A stretch of DNA of 6,485 nt from Actinomycetota bacterium (GTDB lineage: Bacteria > Zhuqueibacterota > Zhuqueibacteria > Residuimicrobiales > Krinioviventaceae). The stretch covers positions 1-6,485 of the forward strand of contig JAACEJ010000216.1 of assembly GCA_011682565.1 (NCBI GenBank), written 5' to 3'. The notes beneath the pieces are model-generated. The model searched no databases and was not told the DNA's origin. It saw only the letters and a list, made by a program, of their open reading frames with translations. Positions 1-6,225 of the stretch are shown here, piece after piece. A program made the translations under genes and the position numbers. Each line of letters starts with the position of its first letter. The first letter of the stretch is position 1.

Positions 1-113
1 CAAGGCCAAGGAAGGCGAAAATTTTAACCACAGGAATACATTGAGTATTTTGAGGATTAAAATTTGAGCCTGACGCCGGAATTGGGCAAAAGGGGGCGTT
101 TTGCAAAGGTCTC
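1..113 (+). repeat. Structured intergenic repeat, copy 1 (second copy at 6381-6485)
   Basis: The first 105 bases align without gaps to 6381-6485, with 87 of 105 positions identical by hand count; positions 21-40 are fully identical. The repeat can fold: 19-29 pairs with 55-65 (10 of 11), and inside it 34-39 pairs with 45-50 in the same register around a five-base loop. A second short stem, ACGCC at 73-77 with GGCGT at 95-99, is present here but not in the other copy. The left end may lie outside the window. The right end is uncertain because the second copy is cut by the window edge, so the extension to 113 is a guess. The repeat runs almost into the following glycosyltransferase. Its function is unknown. 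Confidence 0.85.
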
Positions 114-130
114 GGAGGGTACACAGGCAC

Positions 131-1171
131 TTGAAGCCTCGAGAAAATAATCTGTCTTATAGTCCACCACTGGTCAGTGTGGTGACCCCTGTATACAATG
201 GGGATAAATATCTTTCCGAATGCATCGAGAGTATTTTGAACCAGACGTATGAGAATTGGGAATACATCATCGTAAACAATTGCAGCAAAGATGGATCTCT
301 AAAAATTGCCCAGGATTATGCAAAAAAGGATTCCAGGATTCGTGTTCATGATAATAAAGATTTTTTGTCAATGGTTGAGAATTTTAACCATTCGCTTCTT
401 CAAATTTCGGATGAAAGCAAATACTGCAAAGTAGTGCATGCTGATGATTTACTCTTTCCCGACTGCATATCGAAAATGGTCGCACTTGCGGAAACAAATC
501 CATCTATCGGAATCGTTGGTTCCTATGTGCTTGAAGGTGTTCGTATAAAATGTGATGGACTGCCTTATCCCGGCTCCGTTTTTTCCGGCCGGGATATTTG
601 CCGGTGGTCTCTAATAGATAGATCCCCTGTAAGTGGCGGCCTGTATGTATTTGGTTCTCCCACTTCACTTCTTATTCGTTCTGATCTCATTCGAGATCGC
701 GACCCTTTTTACAATGAAAGATACCTTCAAGTCGTAGATCAGGAGGTTTGTTATTATTTGTTACAAAAGACGGATTTTGGATTCCTTCATGATGTGCTCA
801 CTTTTTCGAGGCTTCATACCAGCTCCACAACTTCTTCGGTTTCCCCGTTAAACAGACTGATCCTGGAAAAACTCATGCTGCTGGTGGAATTTGGACCGAC
901 TTATCTTGGCAAGGATGAGTACAAACAAGTTTTATCCCAACGAATGGAAAAATATTATAAATTTCTTTCGAAAAGTCTCTTTGAAAATAAACCTGAGAAC
1001 TTTTGGAAGTTTCATAGAGAAGAGTTAAAAAACCTAGACCTTCCTTTGAGCAGAACCAAATTGGCCAATGGGGCCTTAAAGGAATTTGTTCGACGATTAT
1101 TGGTCTTGTCAGCACACCCTGTAAGAACCTTTAAAACGATGTTTAGATTTATCAAGAAAGTGGATAATTGA
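131..1171 (+). CDS. Family 2 glycosyltransferase (GT-A fold)
   Basis: This is predicted to transfer a sugar from a nucleotide-sugar donor to a growing surface glycan at the cytoplasmic side of the membrane. Counting from the TTG at 131 (346 aa), the N-terminal GT-A signature VSVVTPVYNG lies at residues 15-24, followed by an NNCSKDGS segment. HADD at 103-106 fits the DXD-like metal/donor site, and DQE near 203-205 fits the catalytic acidic region. I see no membrane segment, so it is probably soluble or peripheral. The start is unclear: no in-frame ATG precedes the signature. TTG at 131 was chosen because GGAGGG at 114-119 lies upstream, although the 11-nt spacing is long; TTG at 101 would fall inside the repeat, and CTG at 152 is another option. 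The repeat may have replaced the native 5' end. The family is secure; the donor and acceptor cannot be told. Confidence 0.9.
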   Translation: MKPRENNLSYSPPLVSVVTPVYNGDKYLSECIESILNQTYENWEYIIVNNCSKDGSLKIAQDYAKKDSRIRVHDNKDFLSMVENFNHSLLQISDESKYCKVVHADDLLFPDCISKMVALAETNPSIGIVGSYVLEGVRIKCDGLPYPGSVFSGRDICRWSLIDRSPVSGGLYVFGSPTSLLIRSDLIRDRDPFYNERYLQVVDQEVCYYLLQKTDFGFLHDVLTFSRLHTSSTTSSVSPLNRLILEKLMLLVEFGPTYLGKDEYKQVLSQRMEKYYKFLSKSLFENKPENFWKFHREELKNLDLPLSRTKLANGALKEFVRRLLVLSAHPVRTFKTMFRFIKKVDN

Positions 1172-1201
1172 AGAAGCTCATTTTAATACCTGAATTTTGC
1201 A
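1168..1201 (+). pseudogene. Possible 5' remnant of a lost gene overlapping the GT2 stop
   Basis: A TTG at 1168-1170 overlaps the TGA stop of the glycosyltransferase (TTGA), an arrangement typical of tightly coupled operon genes. The frame reads (M)KKLILIPEF, which looks like the first beta strand of a Rossmann or GT-B type protein. It then runs into the hairpin element beginning at about 1202 and stops at 1246-1248 after 26 codons. I infer that a downstream gene once started here and was lost, with its remaining beginning joined to the repeat. Ten protein-like codons are weak evidence and may be chance. Confidence 0.3.
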
Positions 1202-1440
1202 CGAGTCGGAGGATTTCATATGCAAGGCACTTAAAGGCGAAGCCATAGTGAACTATTGCGAGCCCTTAATAACGCAGCAGATGAAAGTCTCCGACTCGCC
1301 CGAAGGGCAGACAATCTTGAAGTAATAAAGGAAGAATTTCAAAAATACCCAGCAGGTAAAGAATACTGTCATAGAACTATATGTAACTATTTAACATAAT
1401 GTATTATTTGTAATGTTTTAAGATTGTCTGTGCAAGATTT
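1193..1440. other. Nested inverted-repeat structure (candidate small mobile element or structured RNA)
   Basis: Several complementary segments nest in order. AATTTTGCAC at 1193-1202 is nearly complementary to GTGCAAGATTT at 1430-1440 (9 of 11 over 1192-1202). Inside lie the 97-nt hairpin 1202-1298, then a small hairpin GCCC-GAA-GGGC at 1298-1308, then CAGACAATCTT at 1308-1318, which pairs perfectly with AAGATTGTCTG at 1420-1430. Drawn as RNA this is a closed multi-branch junction; drawn as DNA it looks like a non-autonomous element with terminal inverted repeats. No transposase or reverse transcriptase is present in the window. I do not recognise the family, and which strand would be transcribed is unknown. 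Confidence 0.45.
1202..1298. repeat. 97-nt imperfect palindrome (MITE/REP-like hairpin)
   Basis: The outer arms 1202-1219 and 1281-1298 are complementary at 16 of 18 positions. Further in, 1231-1238 pairs with 1262-1269 at 7 of 8 positions and 1242-1249 pairs with 1252-1259 at 7 of 8, leaving a two-base loop at 1250-1251. All three stems share nearly the same centre of symmetry, so the whole segment can form one long hairpin or cruciform. Such length and register are not expected by chance. It lies directly after the remnant frame that follows the GT2 gene. Confidence 0.8.
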
Positions 1441-1468
1441 AGGTAATAATAAATTGGTAGCATACATT

Positions 1469-1500
1469 AATTCAAAATTCATAATTCACAATTCAAAATT
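1469..1500. repeat. AT-rich short direct repeat (AATTCAAAATT)
   Basis: The 11-mer AATTCAAAATT occurs at 1469-1479 and again at 1490-1500, with a third partial unit, AATTCA, at 1483-1488 between them. Low-complexity ATTCA tracts of this kind are common in intergenic DNA of repeat-rich bacterial genomes. No function can be assigned. The tract directly precedes the hairpin and ribosome-binding site of the oxidoreductase gene. Confidence 0.7.
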
Positions 1501-1507
1501 AATTTCT

Positions 1508-1528
1508 CCGGCTTTGCCGGTTTAGGAG
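1508..1528 (+). promoter_or_regulatory. GC-rich hairpin next to the ribosome-binding site of the oxidoreductase gene
   Basis: CCGGC at 1508-1512 pairs perfectly with GCCGG at 1516-1520 around a TTT loop. Four bases later comes AGGAG at 1524-1528, eight bases before the ATG at 1537, a strong Shine-Dalgarno site that fixes the start. CTCC at 1506-1509 is also complementary to GGAG at 1525-1528, so an alternative longer pairing could hide the ribosome-binding site. The stem is short and is not followed by a T tract, so I do not call it a terminator. The regulatory role is inference. Confidence 0.45.
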
Positions 1529-1536
1529 TTGAACTT

Positions 1537-2595
1537 ATGAACCCTCCAAAGAAAAAAGTAAAATTCGCCATCATCGGCAGCGGCGCCATTACTGAAGAAA
1601 GCTATCTGCCTGCCGCAGAGACGGCTTCAAATGTTGTCGTCACTCATCTTGTCGATCTGGACATTGAAAGGGCAAGAGATGTGGCTCAATGTTTCCAGAT
1701 TCCCAATTTTATCAACGATTATCAGGAAATTTTCGGAAAGGTAGATGCCGTCGTTGTTGCAACCCCTCCAAATTCTCATGCAAAAATCAGTATCGATTGC
1801 ATGAATAACGGGCTGCATGTGTTATGCGAAAAACCGCTGGCCTCATCTGTAGAGCAGGCAAAAGATATGATTGAAGCCTGCGAGCGAACAAAGACTCACC
1901 TGGGAATTGGGATGGTCCGTCGCTTGAGCTGGAGTGCCCAAATTCTGAAAAAACTGATTGCCTCAAATCTGTTGGGCAACATTCACAGGTTTGACATCGA
2001 AGAGGGCTGGGAGTTTAACTGGCCCCTTCGAACCGGCCATCTTTTCCAAAGCAAAAACTCCAGGGGTGTTATAGAGGATACCGGACCCCATCTGTTTGAT
2101 CTTCTTTTTTGGATCCTTGGCGCAGAAAATGCAGAGGTGAAGAGCTGCAGAGACGACAGCCGGGGTGGTATTGAAGCCAATGCATTGATTGAACTGGCGG
2201 TTGAAAGTTCGTCACAAAAGTCAACGGGAAGGATTGAACTGAGCTTTACCAGAAGGCTGAGAAACACCATGAAATTCTATGGGGAAAGGGGATGTCTTGA
2301 AGCAGAGACTGTTGGGGCAAATGAAGTATTTTTCTACCCTGTCGGACAGAATGATGAGCCGCTGACGCTAAGGCAAAAAGACCCAATGCCTAAAAAAAAG
2401 AACGAGGACTTTGTTCTTCAGCTTTCCAATTTTGCTGCTTCGGTATTAAACGGGACAAAAAAGTATATACCGGCAGATGAAGCTATTGCGACCATGTCCT
2501 TGATTGAAGAATGCTACCATTTAAGAACATCCATTGTTCAGCCCTGGGAGATGAAACATCTGGAGAACTTCTTTGGAGAAAAAAATGATGAGTAA
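1537..2595 (+). CDS. Gfo/Idh/MocA family NAD(P)-dependent oxidoreductase
   Basis: This is a predicted cytoplasmic sugar (probably nucleotide-sugar) dehydrogenase or reductase of 352 aa, a normal length for the family. The N-terminal Rossmann domain opens with VKFAIIGSGAIT (glycine motif at 14-19). Asp40, at the end of the second strand, suits NAD binding. ATPPNSH at 75-81 and CEKPLA at 97-102 include the hallmark EKP motif, whose lysine (K99) is the usual catalytic residue. In the C-terminal alpha/beta domain, DTGPHLFDL at 181-189 supplies the conserved Asp and His (H185). ATG 1537 is supported by AGGAG eight bases upstream. The stop overlaps the start of the epimerase gene, so the two probably act in one sugar pathway. 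The exact substrate cannot be read from sequence; family members in glycan loci include 3-dehydrogenases of UDP-sugar acids and keto-sugar reductases. Confidence 0.93.
   Translation: MNPPKKKVKFAIIGSGAITEESYLPAAETASNVVVTHLVDLDIERARDVAQCFQIPNFINDYQEIFGKVDAVVVATPPNSHAKISIDCMNNGLHVLCEKPLASSVEQAKDMIEACERTKTHLGIGMVRRLSWSAQILKKLIASNLLGNIHRFDIEEGWEFNWPLRTGHLFQSKNSRGVIEDTGPHLFDLLFWILGAENAEVKSCRDDSRGGIEANALIELAVESSSQKSTGRIELSFTRRLRNTMKFYGERGCLEAETVGANEVFFYPVGQNDEPLTLRQKDPMPKKKNEDFVLQLSNFAASVLNGTKKYIPADEAIATMSLIEECYHLRTSIVQPWEMKHLENFFGEKNDE
2575..2578 (+). promoter_or_regulatory. Shine-Dalgarno site deciding the epimerase start
   Basis: GGAG at 2575-2578 lies inside the end of the oxidoreductase gene, six bases before ATG 2585 and nine before ATG 2588. 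It rules out the in-frame TTG at 2573, which would overlap the site itself. Either ATG gives a short overlap with the upstream stop codon at 2593-2595, the classical arrangement for translational coupling. Confidence 0.65.
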
Positions 2596-3775
2596 AAACA
2601 TATTGATAACAGGTGCAACAGGGTTTCTGGGGAATCGTTTGGCTGAAAGACTGGCCCTGGGTACGGACTACAATGTCACAGCGATGGTTCATAAGTTCTC
2701 GGGCCCCGGGCTTGCGAGGCTCGCCCGGTTGCCCATAAACTTGATCCAGGCCGACCTGTTGAATGAGGAATCTCTTTTAAAGGCTGCGGAAAACTGCCAC
2801 ATCATTGTCCACCTCGCTTACGGAACAGCTGGTGATGAAGCCGTTAAAAGAGAGATAACCGTCTCCGGGACCGAGAATATCCTGAAAGTTGCCTTGAAAA
2901 AAAAGGTTCGTAAAGTCCTACACTTCAGTACGGCTGCGGTTCATGGTCTCGATCCAAAAGGATCTGTGATCGATGAATCCGCTCCCTTTAATCCGGGCAA
3001 CGAGATCTACAGGTTCAGTAAGGCTCAAGCGGAAAAACTTGTATGGCATTACCATAAAGAGTATGGACTTCCTGTTGTTATCTTCCGCCCACCCATCATA
3101 TACGGTCCTTATGGAGCGTATTGGACGGCGCGAATTATCAAGGAAATACAGACCGGTGCAATTTTGGTAAACGGCGGAACCGGTGCCGCAAACCTTGTTT
3201 ATGTCGACAATCTTATTGACGCTGTTCTCCTTGCCATGGAAAATGACGCTGCTGATGGAGAAGCTTTTAATGTTGTAGATGACGACAGGATGACCTGGGG
3301 CCAAGTCTATGAGGCATATGCCAATATGATTGACGCCCATCCTCCTTTACGGAGCATGTCTGTCAAAGAAATCGAAATTATGAGCAAAGGTGATGCACCG
3401 AATGATCTTGGAAGTTGGTTTGTTAAACCCTTGTTGTTAATCCCTCAAGCCATAAAGACCTCTCTCAGATCGCCCGAAATGCGAAGCAAGATGATGGAGA
3501 TACCCTGGCTTCGGTTTATGAAAGACAGGATGCCGCGACCCACTTTGGATAAAATGAAATACGGTGAAAACGGCAATAAAACGGCGACTGATGAACTTCC
3601 CCAGCCTGTTCGTCCATCATTACCAAATAATGATCTTGTCGAACTTTATTCCGCCCAGGGCCGATTCTCAAATAACAAGATCAAAAAGGTTTTAGGGTAT
3701 GAACAGCGAATCCCCTTCAACGAAGCGCTTGATCTGATTCGAGCATGGCTTCAATATCAACGCCTAATTCCCTAA
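2585..3775 (+). CDS. NAD-dependent epimerase/dehydratase (extended SDR)
   Basis: This is a predicted cytoplasmic nucleotide-sugar epimerase, dehydratase or reductase of 396 aa from ATG 2585. Residues 8-16 read ITGATGFLG, the GxxGxxG motif of extended short-chain dehydrogenases. FSTAAVHG places the catalytic Ser/Thr at about 115-116, and YRFSK gives the YxxxK pair at Tyr142 and Lys146. RPPIIYGPYG at 168-177 is the conserved segment after it that shapes the sugar-nucleotide site. The protein is longer than a typical 310-330 aa family member; the extra length falls in a poorly conserved region of about residues 250-355, possibly an added helical or loop segment. The gene overlaps the oxidoreductase by 11 nt, so coupled translation and a shared pathway are likely. 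ATG 2588 is an equally plausible start. The particular sugar substrate is unknown. Confidence 0.93.
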   Translation: MMSKNILITGATGFLGNRLAERLALGTDYNVTAMVHKFSGPGLARLARLPINLIQADLLNEESLLKAAENCHIIVHLAYGTAGDEAVKREITVSGTENILKVALKKKVRKVLHFSTAAVHGLDPKGSVIDESAPFNPGNEIYRFSKAQAEKLVWHYHKEYGLPVVIFRPPIIYGPYGAYWTARIIKEIQTGAILVNGGTGAANLVYVDNLIDAVLLAMENDAADGEAFNVVDDDRMTWGQVYEAYANMIDAHPPLRSMSVKEIEIMSKGDAPNDLGSWFVKPLLLIPQAIKTSLRSPEMRSKMMEIPWLRFMKDRMPRPTLDKMKYGENGNKTATDELPQPVRPSLPNNDLVELYSAQGRFSNNKIKKVLGYEQRIPFNEALDLIRAWLQYQRLIP

Positions 3776-3803
3776 CCCGGATAAACCGGAACAGAAAAAT
3801 TTA

Positions 3804-3883
3804 CCACGAAAACAGGAAGGAACGAAAACATCAAAAAAGATATTAATATACTTTCGTGCTTTTCATATTTCGTGATTTCGTGA
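3804..3883. repeat. Imperfect palindromic repeat of CACGAAA / TTTCGTG units
   Basis: The left half holds CCACGAAAAC at 3804-3813 and AACGAAAACA at 3821-3830. The right half holds CTTTCGTGCT at 3851-3860 and TTTCGTGATTTCGTGAT at 3868-3884, roughly the reverse complement, with an AT-rich centre. It occupies about half of the 169-bp gap between the epimerase and the next glycosyltransferase. Similar palindromes built from CACGAAA units are, as I recall, widespread intergenic repeats in several bacterial phyla. It could act as a weak bidirectional terminator, but pairing is imperfect and I see no classical terminator in this gap. Confidence 0.6.
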
Positions 3884-3944
3884 TTGATTTTATTATTTTT
3901 TGCCACACTTGAATAAGAATTAAGTCTGGAATCAAAGAGACAAA

Positions 3945-5336
3945 TTGACATCCAAACTCCTTCAAAGTTTCATTCATATTTTAAGAGAGTCCAAATCGGA
4001 AATTAAAGAGCGCTTTAATATGCAGCGCCATTATGGGATGCTGCAAAATCCTCTCGCCAAACTCAAAACATCCAGCTCCGGCAACTCCTATCCCCCTTCA
4101 AAAGCAGACCTTGGCGGCGTTCGACATCGCCAAAGAGATGGAGACTATACAGTACCCGCGGATTTGAGCGACAAATTGAATCGAATAAGAGATTTGTCTA
4201 AAATAGACAAACATCTCTTTGGGGATTCCACTGAGATTATATTTATTAGTTATTCTATCCCTCGGTTGGACAGTACATCATCCGATTTCCGGTTATGTAA
4301 TATCCTTAAAATATTACTTGAGAACCGCTGCAAAATCAACTTTTTGTATTGCACAGAACTTTGGAAAGATTCAAAATATATCAAAACTTTTGAAGGAGAT
4401 ATCAATTTTACTCACCTGCCCTTGAATTTGAAAGAGTATGTTCAATTCGTAGCCGAAAAAACATCTCAATATGTTTGGATAACAGAATTGTGGCGAATGA
4501 ACTATGTGAACTTTATGGCAGAATTTGTTGGGGAACTTAAGGCTTCTTCCACCTCCTCAAAACTTATCGTGGATACCGTTGATTTCCATTATAAGGAATT
4601 TCACAGGAAATATGAAGTGACCGAAAATCCGGATGACTTAAAACGGGCAAATGAGTTTCTGGAAAATGAAAAAATTCTATATCGGACGGCGGACACTGTT
4701 ATCGTCGTGAGCCAGGAGGAAAAAAAGGATATTCAGGACAAGATTGCGGGCGTTAAGAAGATCGAAGTAGTCCCAAACATTCATGAAATTTTTGATACTG
4801 CCCGTCCCTATAACAAACGTAAGAATATTTGTTTTGTCGGCCACTTCGGAAACAAGCATAATGTTGATGCGGTGACGTACTTTATTGAAAACATATTTCA
4901 TTTAATTCTTGAAAGAAATCCCGGGGTGGAATTTCATGTTTTGGGATATTCAGCCGATAAATACAGACATACTTTTGGGTCGGCTAACGTTAAAGTCATC
5001 GGCGGTCTCAAATATCTGGATGAGGCTCTGACATATTATAAACTTTTTGTTTGTCCCATGACCTATGGTGCCGGCATGAAAGGAAAAATCGGGGGAGCAA
5101 TCGCAGCAGGCGTGCCTGTGGTGACGACCTCTATAGGCGCAGAAGGCTTTCCTTTTAGGAACGGGGAAGAATGCTTTATAGCCGATTCTCCCAAAGAATT
5201 TTCTGAGAGGTGTAATCAATGCCTGGAAGACCCCGTTTTATGGCACAACTTTAGCATTAAAGCCAGACTGATGATGGCTGAAAACTTCAGCCCAGCAGCT
5301 GTTGCTCAAAAACTTCAAAAGACACTGGCAGAATAA
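3945..5336 (+). CDS. GT4-like (GT-B fold) glycosyltransferase
   Basis: This is predicted to add a sugar to a surface glycan in the cytoplasm; 463 aa from TTG 3945. IIFISYSIPRLDSTSSDFRL at 98-117 matches the N-terminal strand of GT4 enzymes that usually read like xPxxDxxSGxxR. A second Rossmann-like domain runs from about 294: NICFVGHFGNKHNVDAV, then FHVLGY, then GAGMKGKIGGAIAAGVPVVTTSIGAEGF at about 375-402, the donor-sugar binding signature. Within it Gly383 or Gly384 stands where many relatives carry the second Glu of the E-x7-E motif. The first 90 or so residues are polar and unlike the core family; they may be partly untranslated. TTG 3945 has only a weak purine-rich site upstream, and ATG at 4020 (residue 26) is a good alternative. 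The gene is separated from the epimerase by a palindromic repeat and may have its own promoter. Family call secure; specificity unknown. Confidence 0.88.
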   Translation: MTSKLLQSFIHILRESKSEIKERFNMQRHYGMLQNPLAKLKTSSSGNSYPPSKADLGGVRHRQRDGDYTVPADLSDKLNRIRDLSKIDKHLFGDSTEIIFISYSIPRLDSTSSDFRLCNILKILLENRCKINFLYCTELWKDSKYIKTFEGDINFTHLPLNLKEYVQFVAEKTSQYVWITELWRMNYVNFMAEFVGELKASSTSSKLIVDTVDFHYKEFHRKYEVTENPDDLKRANEFLENEKILYRTADTVIVVSQEEKKDIQDKIAGVKKIEVVPNIHEIFDTARPYNKRKNICFVGHFGNKHNVDAVTYFIENIFHLILERNPGVEFHVLGYSADKYRHTFGSANVKVIGGLKYLDEALTYYKLFVCPMTYGAGMKGKIGGAIAAGVPVVTTSIGAEGFPFRNGEECFIADSPKEFSERCNQCLEDPVLWHNFSIKARLMMAENFSPAAVAQKLQKTLAE

Positions 5337-5373
5337 TATAAGTTTTCTTGGATATATATCTAGAGATACATAA

Positions 5374-6219
5374 ATGCGAAGAGTTTTTTTTCATATTCAT
5401 ATTTGGAAGACCGCAGGGTCTTCATTCCTTAATATCTGTCGAAATAATTTCGGAAGGGCTTTTCACAGAGATATAATGCTTATCCAGGAATGGTTTTTAT
5501 CGACTGAACAATTGCGCTGGCTTCTTATGTACCATAACTGGATACGGTGTTATAGCTGCCACATGCTATCCGGAGACCTCCCTTACGACGCTGAAGATGC
5601 TGAGGTAATTGGTATAAGTTTCGTGCGCGATCCCATCGATCGTTTCGTGTCGAGCTACAATTATATGATGGACGATAATTACCACGGCGGCTATTCCAAG
5701 AGAATAGATTTCGATGAACTCTATACCCGTACATTTGTAGATGTCGACAACCCTTGGTGGAGAAATGGACAGGCGCATATTATAGGAGGCAATACTGCAG
5801 AAGAAGAGGCACTTGGCAAAATTCGTAAAAACTTAGAAAATGATCGCTTAATCCTTCTTGTAACCGAACGATTTGATGAGTCCTGCATCGTACTCGAGCG
5901 TCTTTTCCCGGATGATTTCAAAGACTGCTCTTACATCCGCTATAATGTATCTGCAAAGAAGAAAAACATTGCTGAATCACAGCGGAAAGTTGTTTCCAAA
6001 TACATGGATCTTGATACTGAACTTTTGAAACTGGCTAATAATTATTTGGATGCGAAATTGGATCGTCTTTATCCCGATCTTGATGAACGGCAACGATATC
6101 TTAAAGATTTCAAAAAACGATGCCAGACAAAAAGACGAAGACAAAGTTACATTGATACAGCTAAATCTTTCGAACATTCCATCAAAAAAGCAGCCCTAAA
6201 AATAATAAATTATACATAA
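5374..6219 (+). CDS. Sulfotransferase (PAPS-dependent, Sulfotransfer_2-like)
   Basis: This is predicted to move a sulfuryl group from 3'-phosphoadenylyl sulfate (PAPS) onto a hydroxyl or amine, most likely of a glycan given the neighbours; 281 aa. The 5'-phosphosulfate loop is at residues 7-17, HIHIWKTAGSS, with Lys12 as the expected catalytic and binding lysine. The 3'-phosphate motif is FVRDPIDRFVSSYNY at 83-97, with Arg85, Arg90 and Ser93/94 in the conserved spacing. No signal peptide or membrane segment is visible, unlike Golgi enzymes of the same fold, which fits a cytoplasmic bacterial enzyme. The C-terminal 50 residues are strongly basic (KKRCQTKRRRQ) and could help bind an acidic acceptor or membrane. 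ATG 5374 has only a weak AGAGA upstream. It starts 37 nt after the glycosyltransferase and is probably cotranscribed with it. Acceptor unknown. Confidence 0.88.
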   Translation: MRRVFFHIHIWKTAGSSFLNICRNNFGRAFHRDIMLIQEWFLSTEQLRWLLMYHNWIRCYSCHMLSGDLPYDAEDAEVIGISFVRDPIDRFVSSYNYMMDDNYHGGYSKRIDFDELYTRTFVDVDNPWWRNGQAHIIGGNTAEEEALGKIRKNLENDRLILLVTERFDESCIVLERLFPDDFKDCSYIRYNVSAKKKNIAESQRKVVSKYMDLDTELLKLANNYLDAKLDRLYPDLDERQRYLKDFKKRCQTKRRRQSYIDTAKSFEHSIKKAALKIINYT

Positions 6220-6225
6220 CAGCTC

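Noticed and set aside
1..113. Integron attC site (structured direct repeat flanking genes)
   Set aside because: No RYYYAAC/GTTRRRY core pair in the right arrangement, several genes lie between the copies, and no integrase is present.
381..390. ATTTTAACCA inside the GT2 gene, matching part of the flanking repeat
   Set aside because: The match is only a 10-mer in coding sequence and does not extend; coincidence.
1193..1440. Group II intron or retron RNA
   Set aside because: No GUGYG-like 5' end, no recognisable domain V, and no reverse transcriptase gene in the window; only the general outline is similar.
1424..1452. TTGTCT ... 17 nt ... TAATAA as a sigma-70-like promoter for the oxidoreductase gene
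   Set aside because: Only about four of six and three of six consensus bases match, in AT-rich DNA where such hits are common, and it overlaps the inverted-repeat arm.
2918..3340. 140-codon minus-strand frame inside the epimerase gene
   Set aside because: It lies opposite a strongly conserved SDR core with all motifs intact, and its translation has no recognisable features.
3779..3794. CCGG-ATAAA-CCGG after the epimerase stop as a terminator
   Set aside because: A four-base stem with no T tract following is too weak.
5351..5360. Perfect palindrome GATATATATC before the sulfotransferase gene
   Set aside because: Ten bases of alternating AT are expected by chance and have no stem strength; not enough for an operator call.
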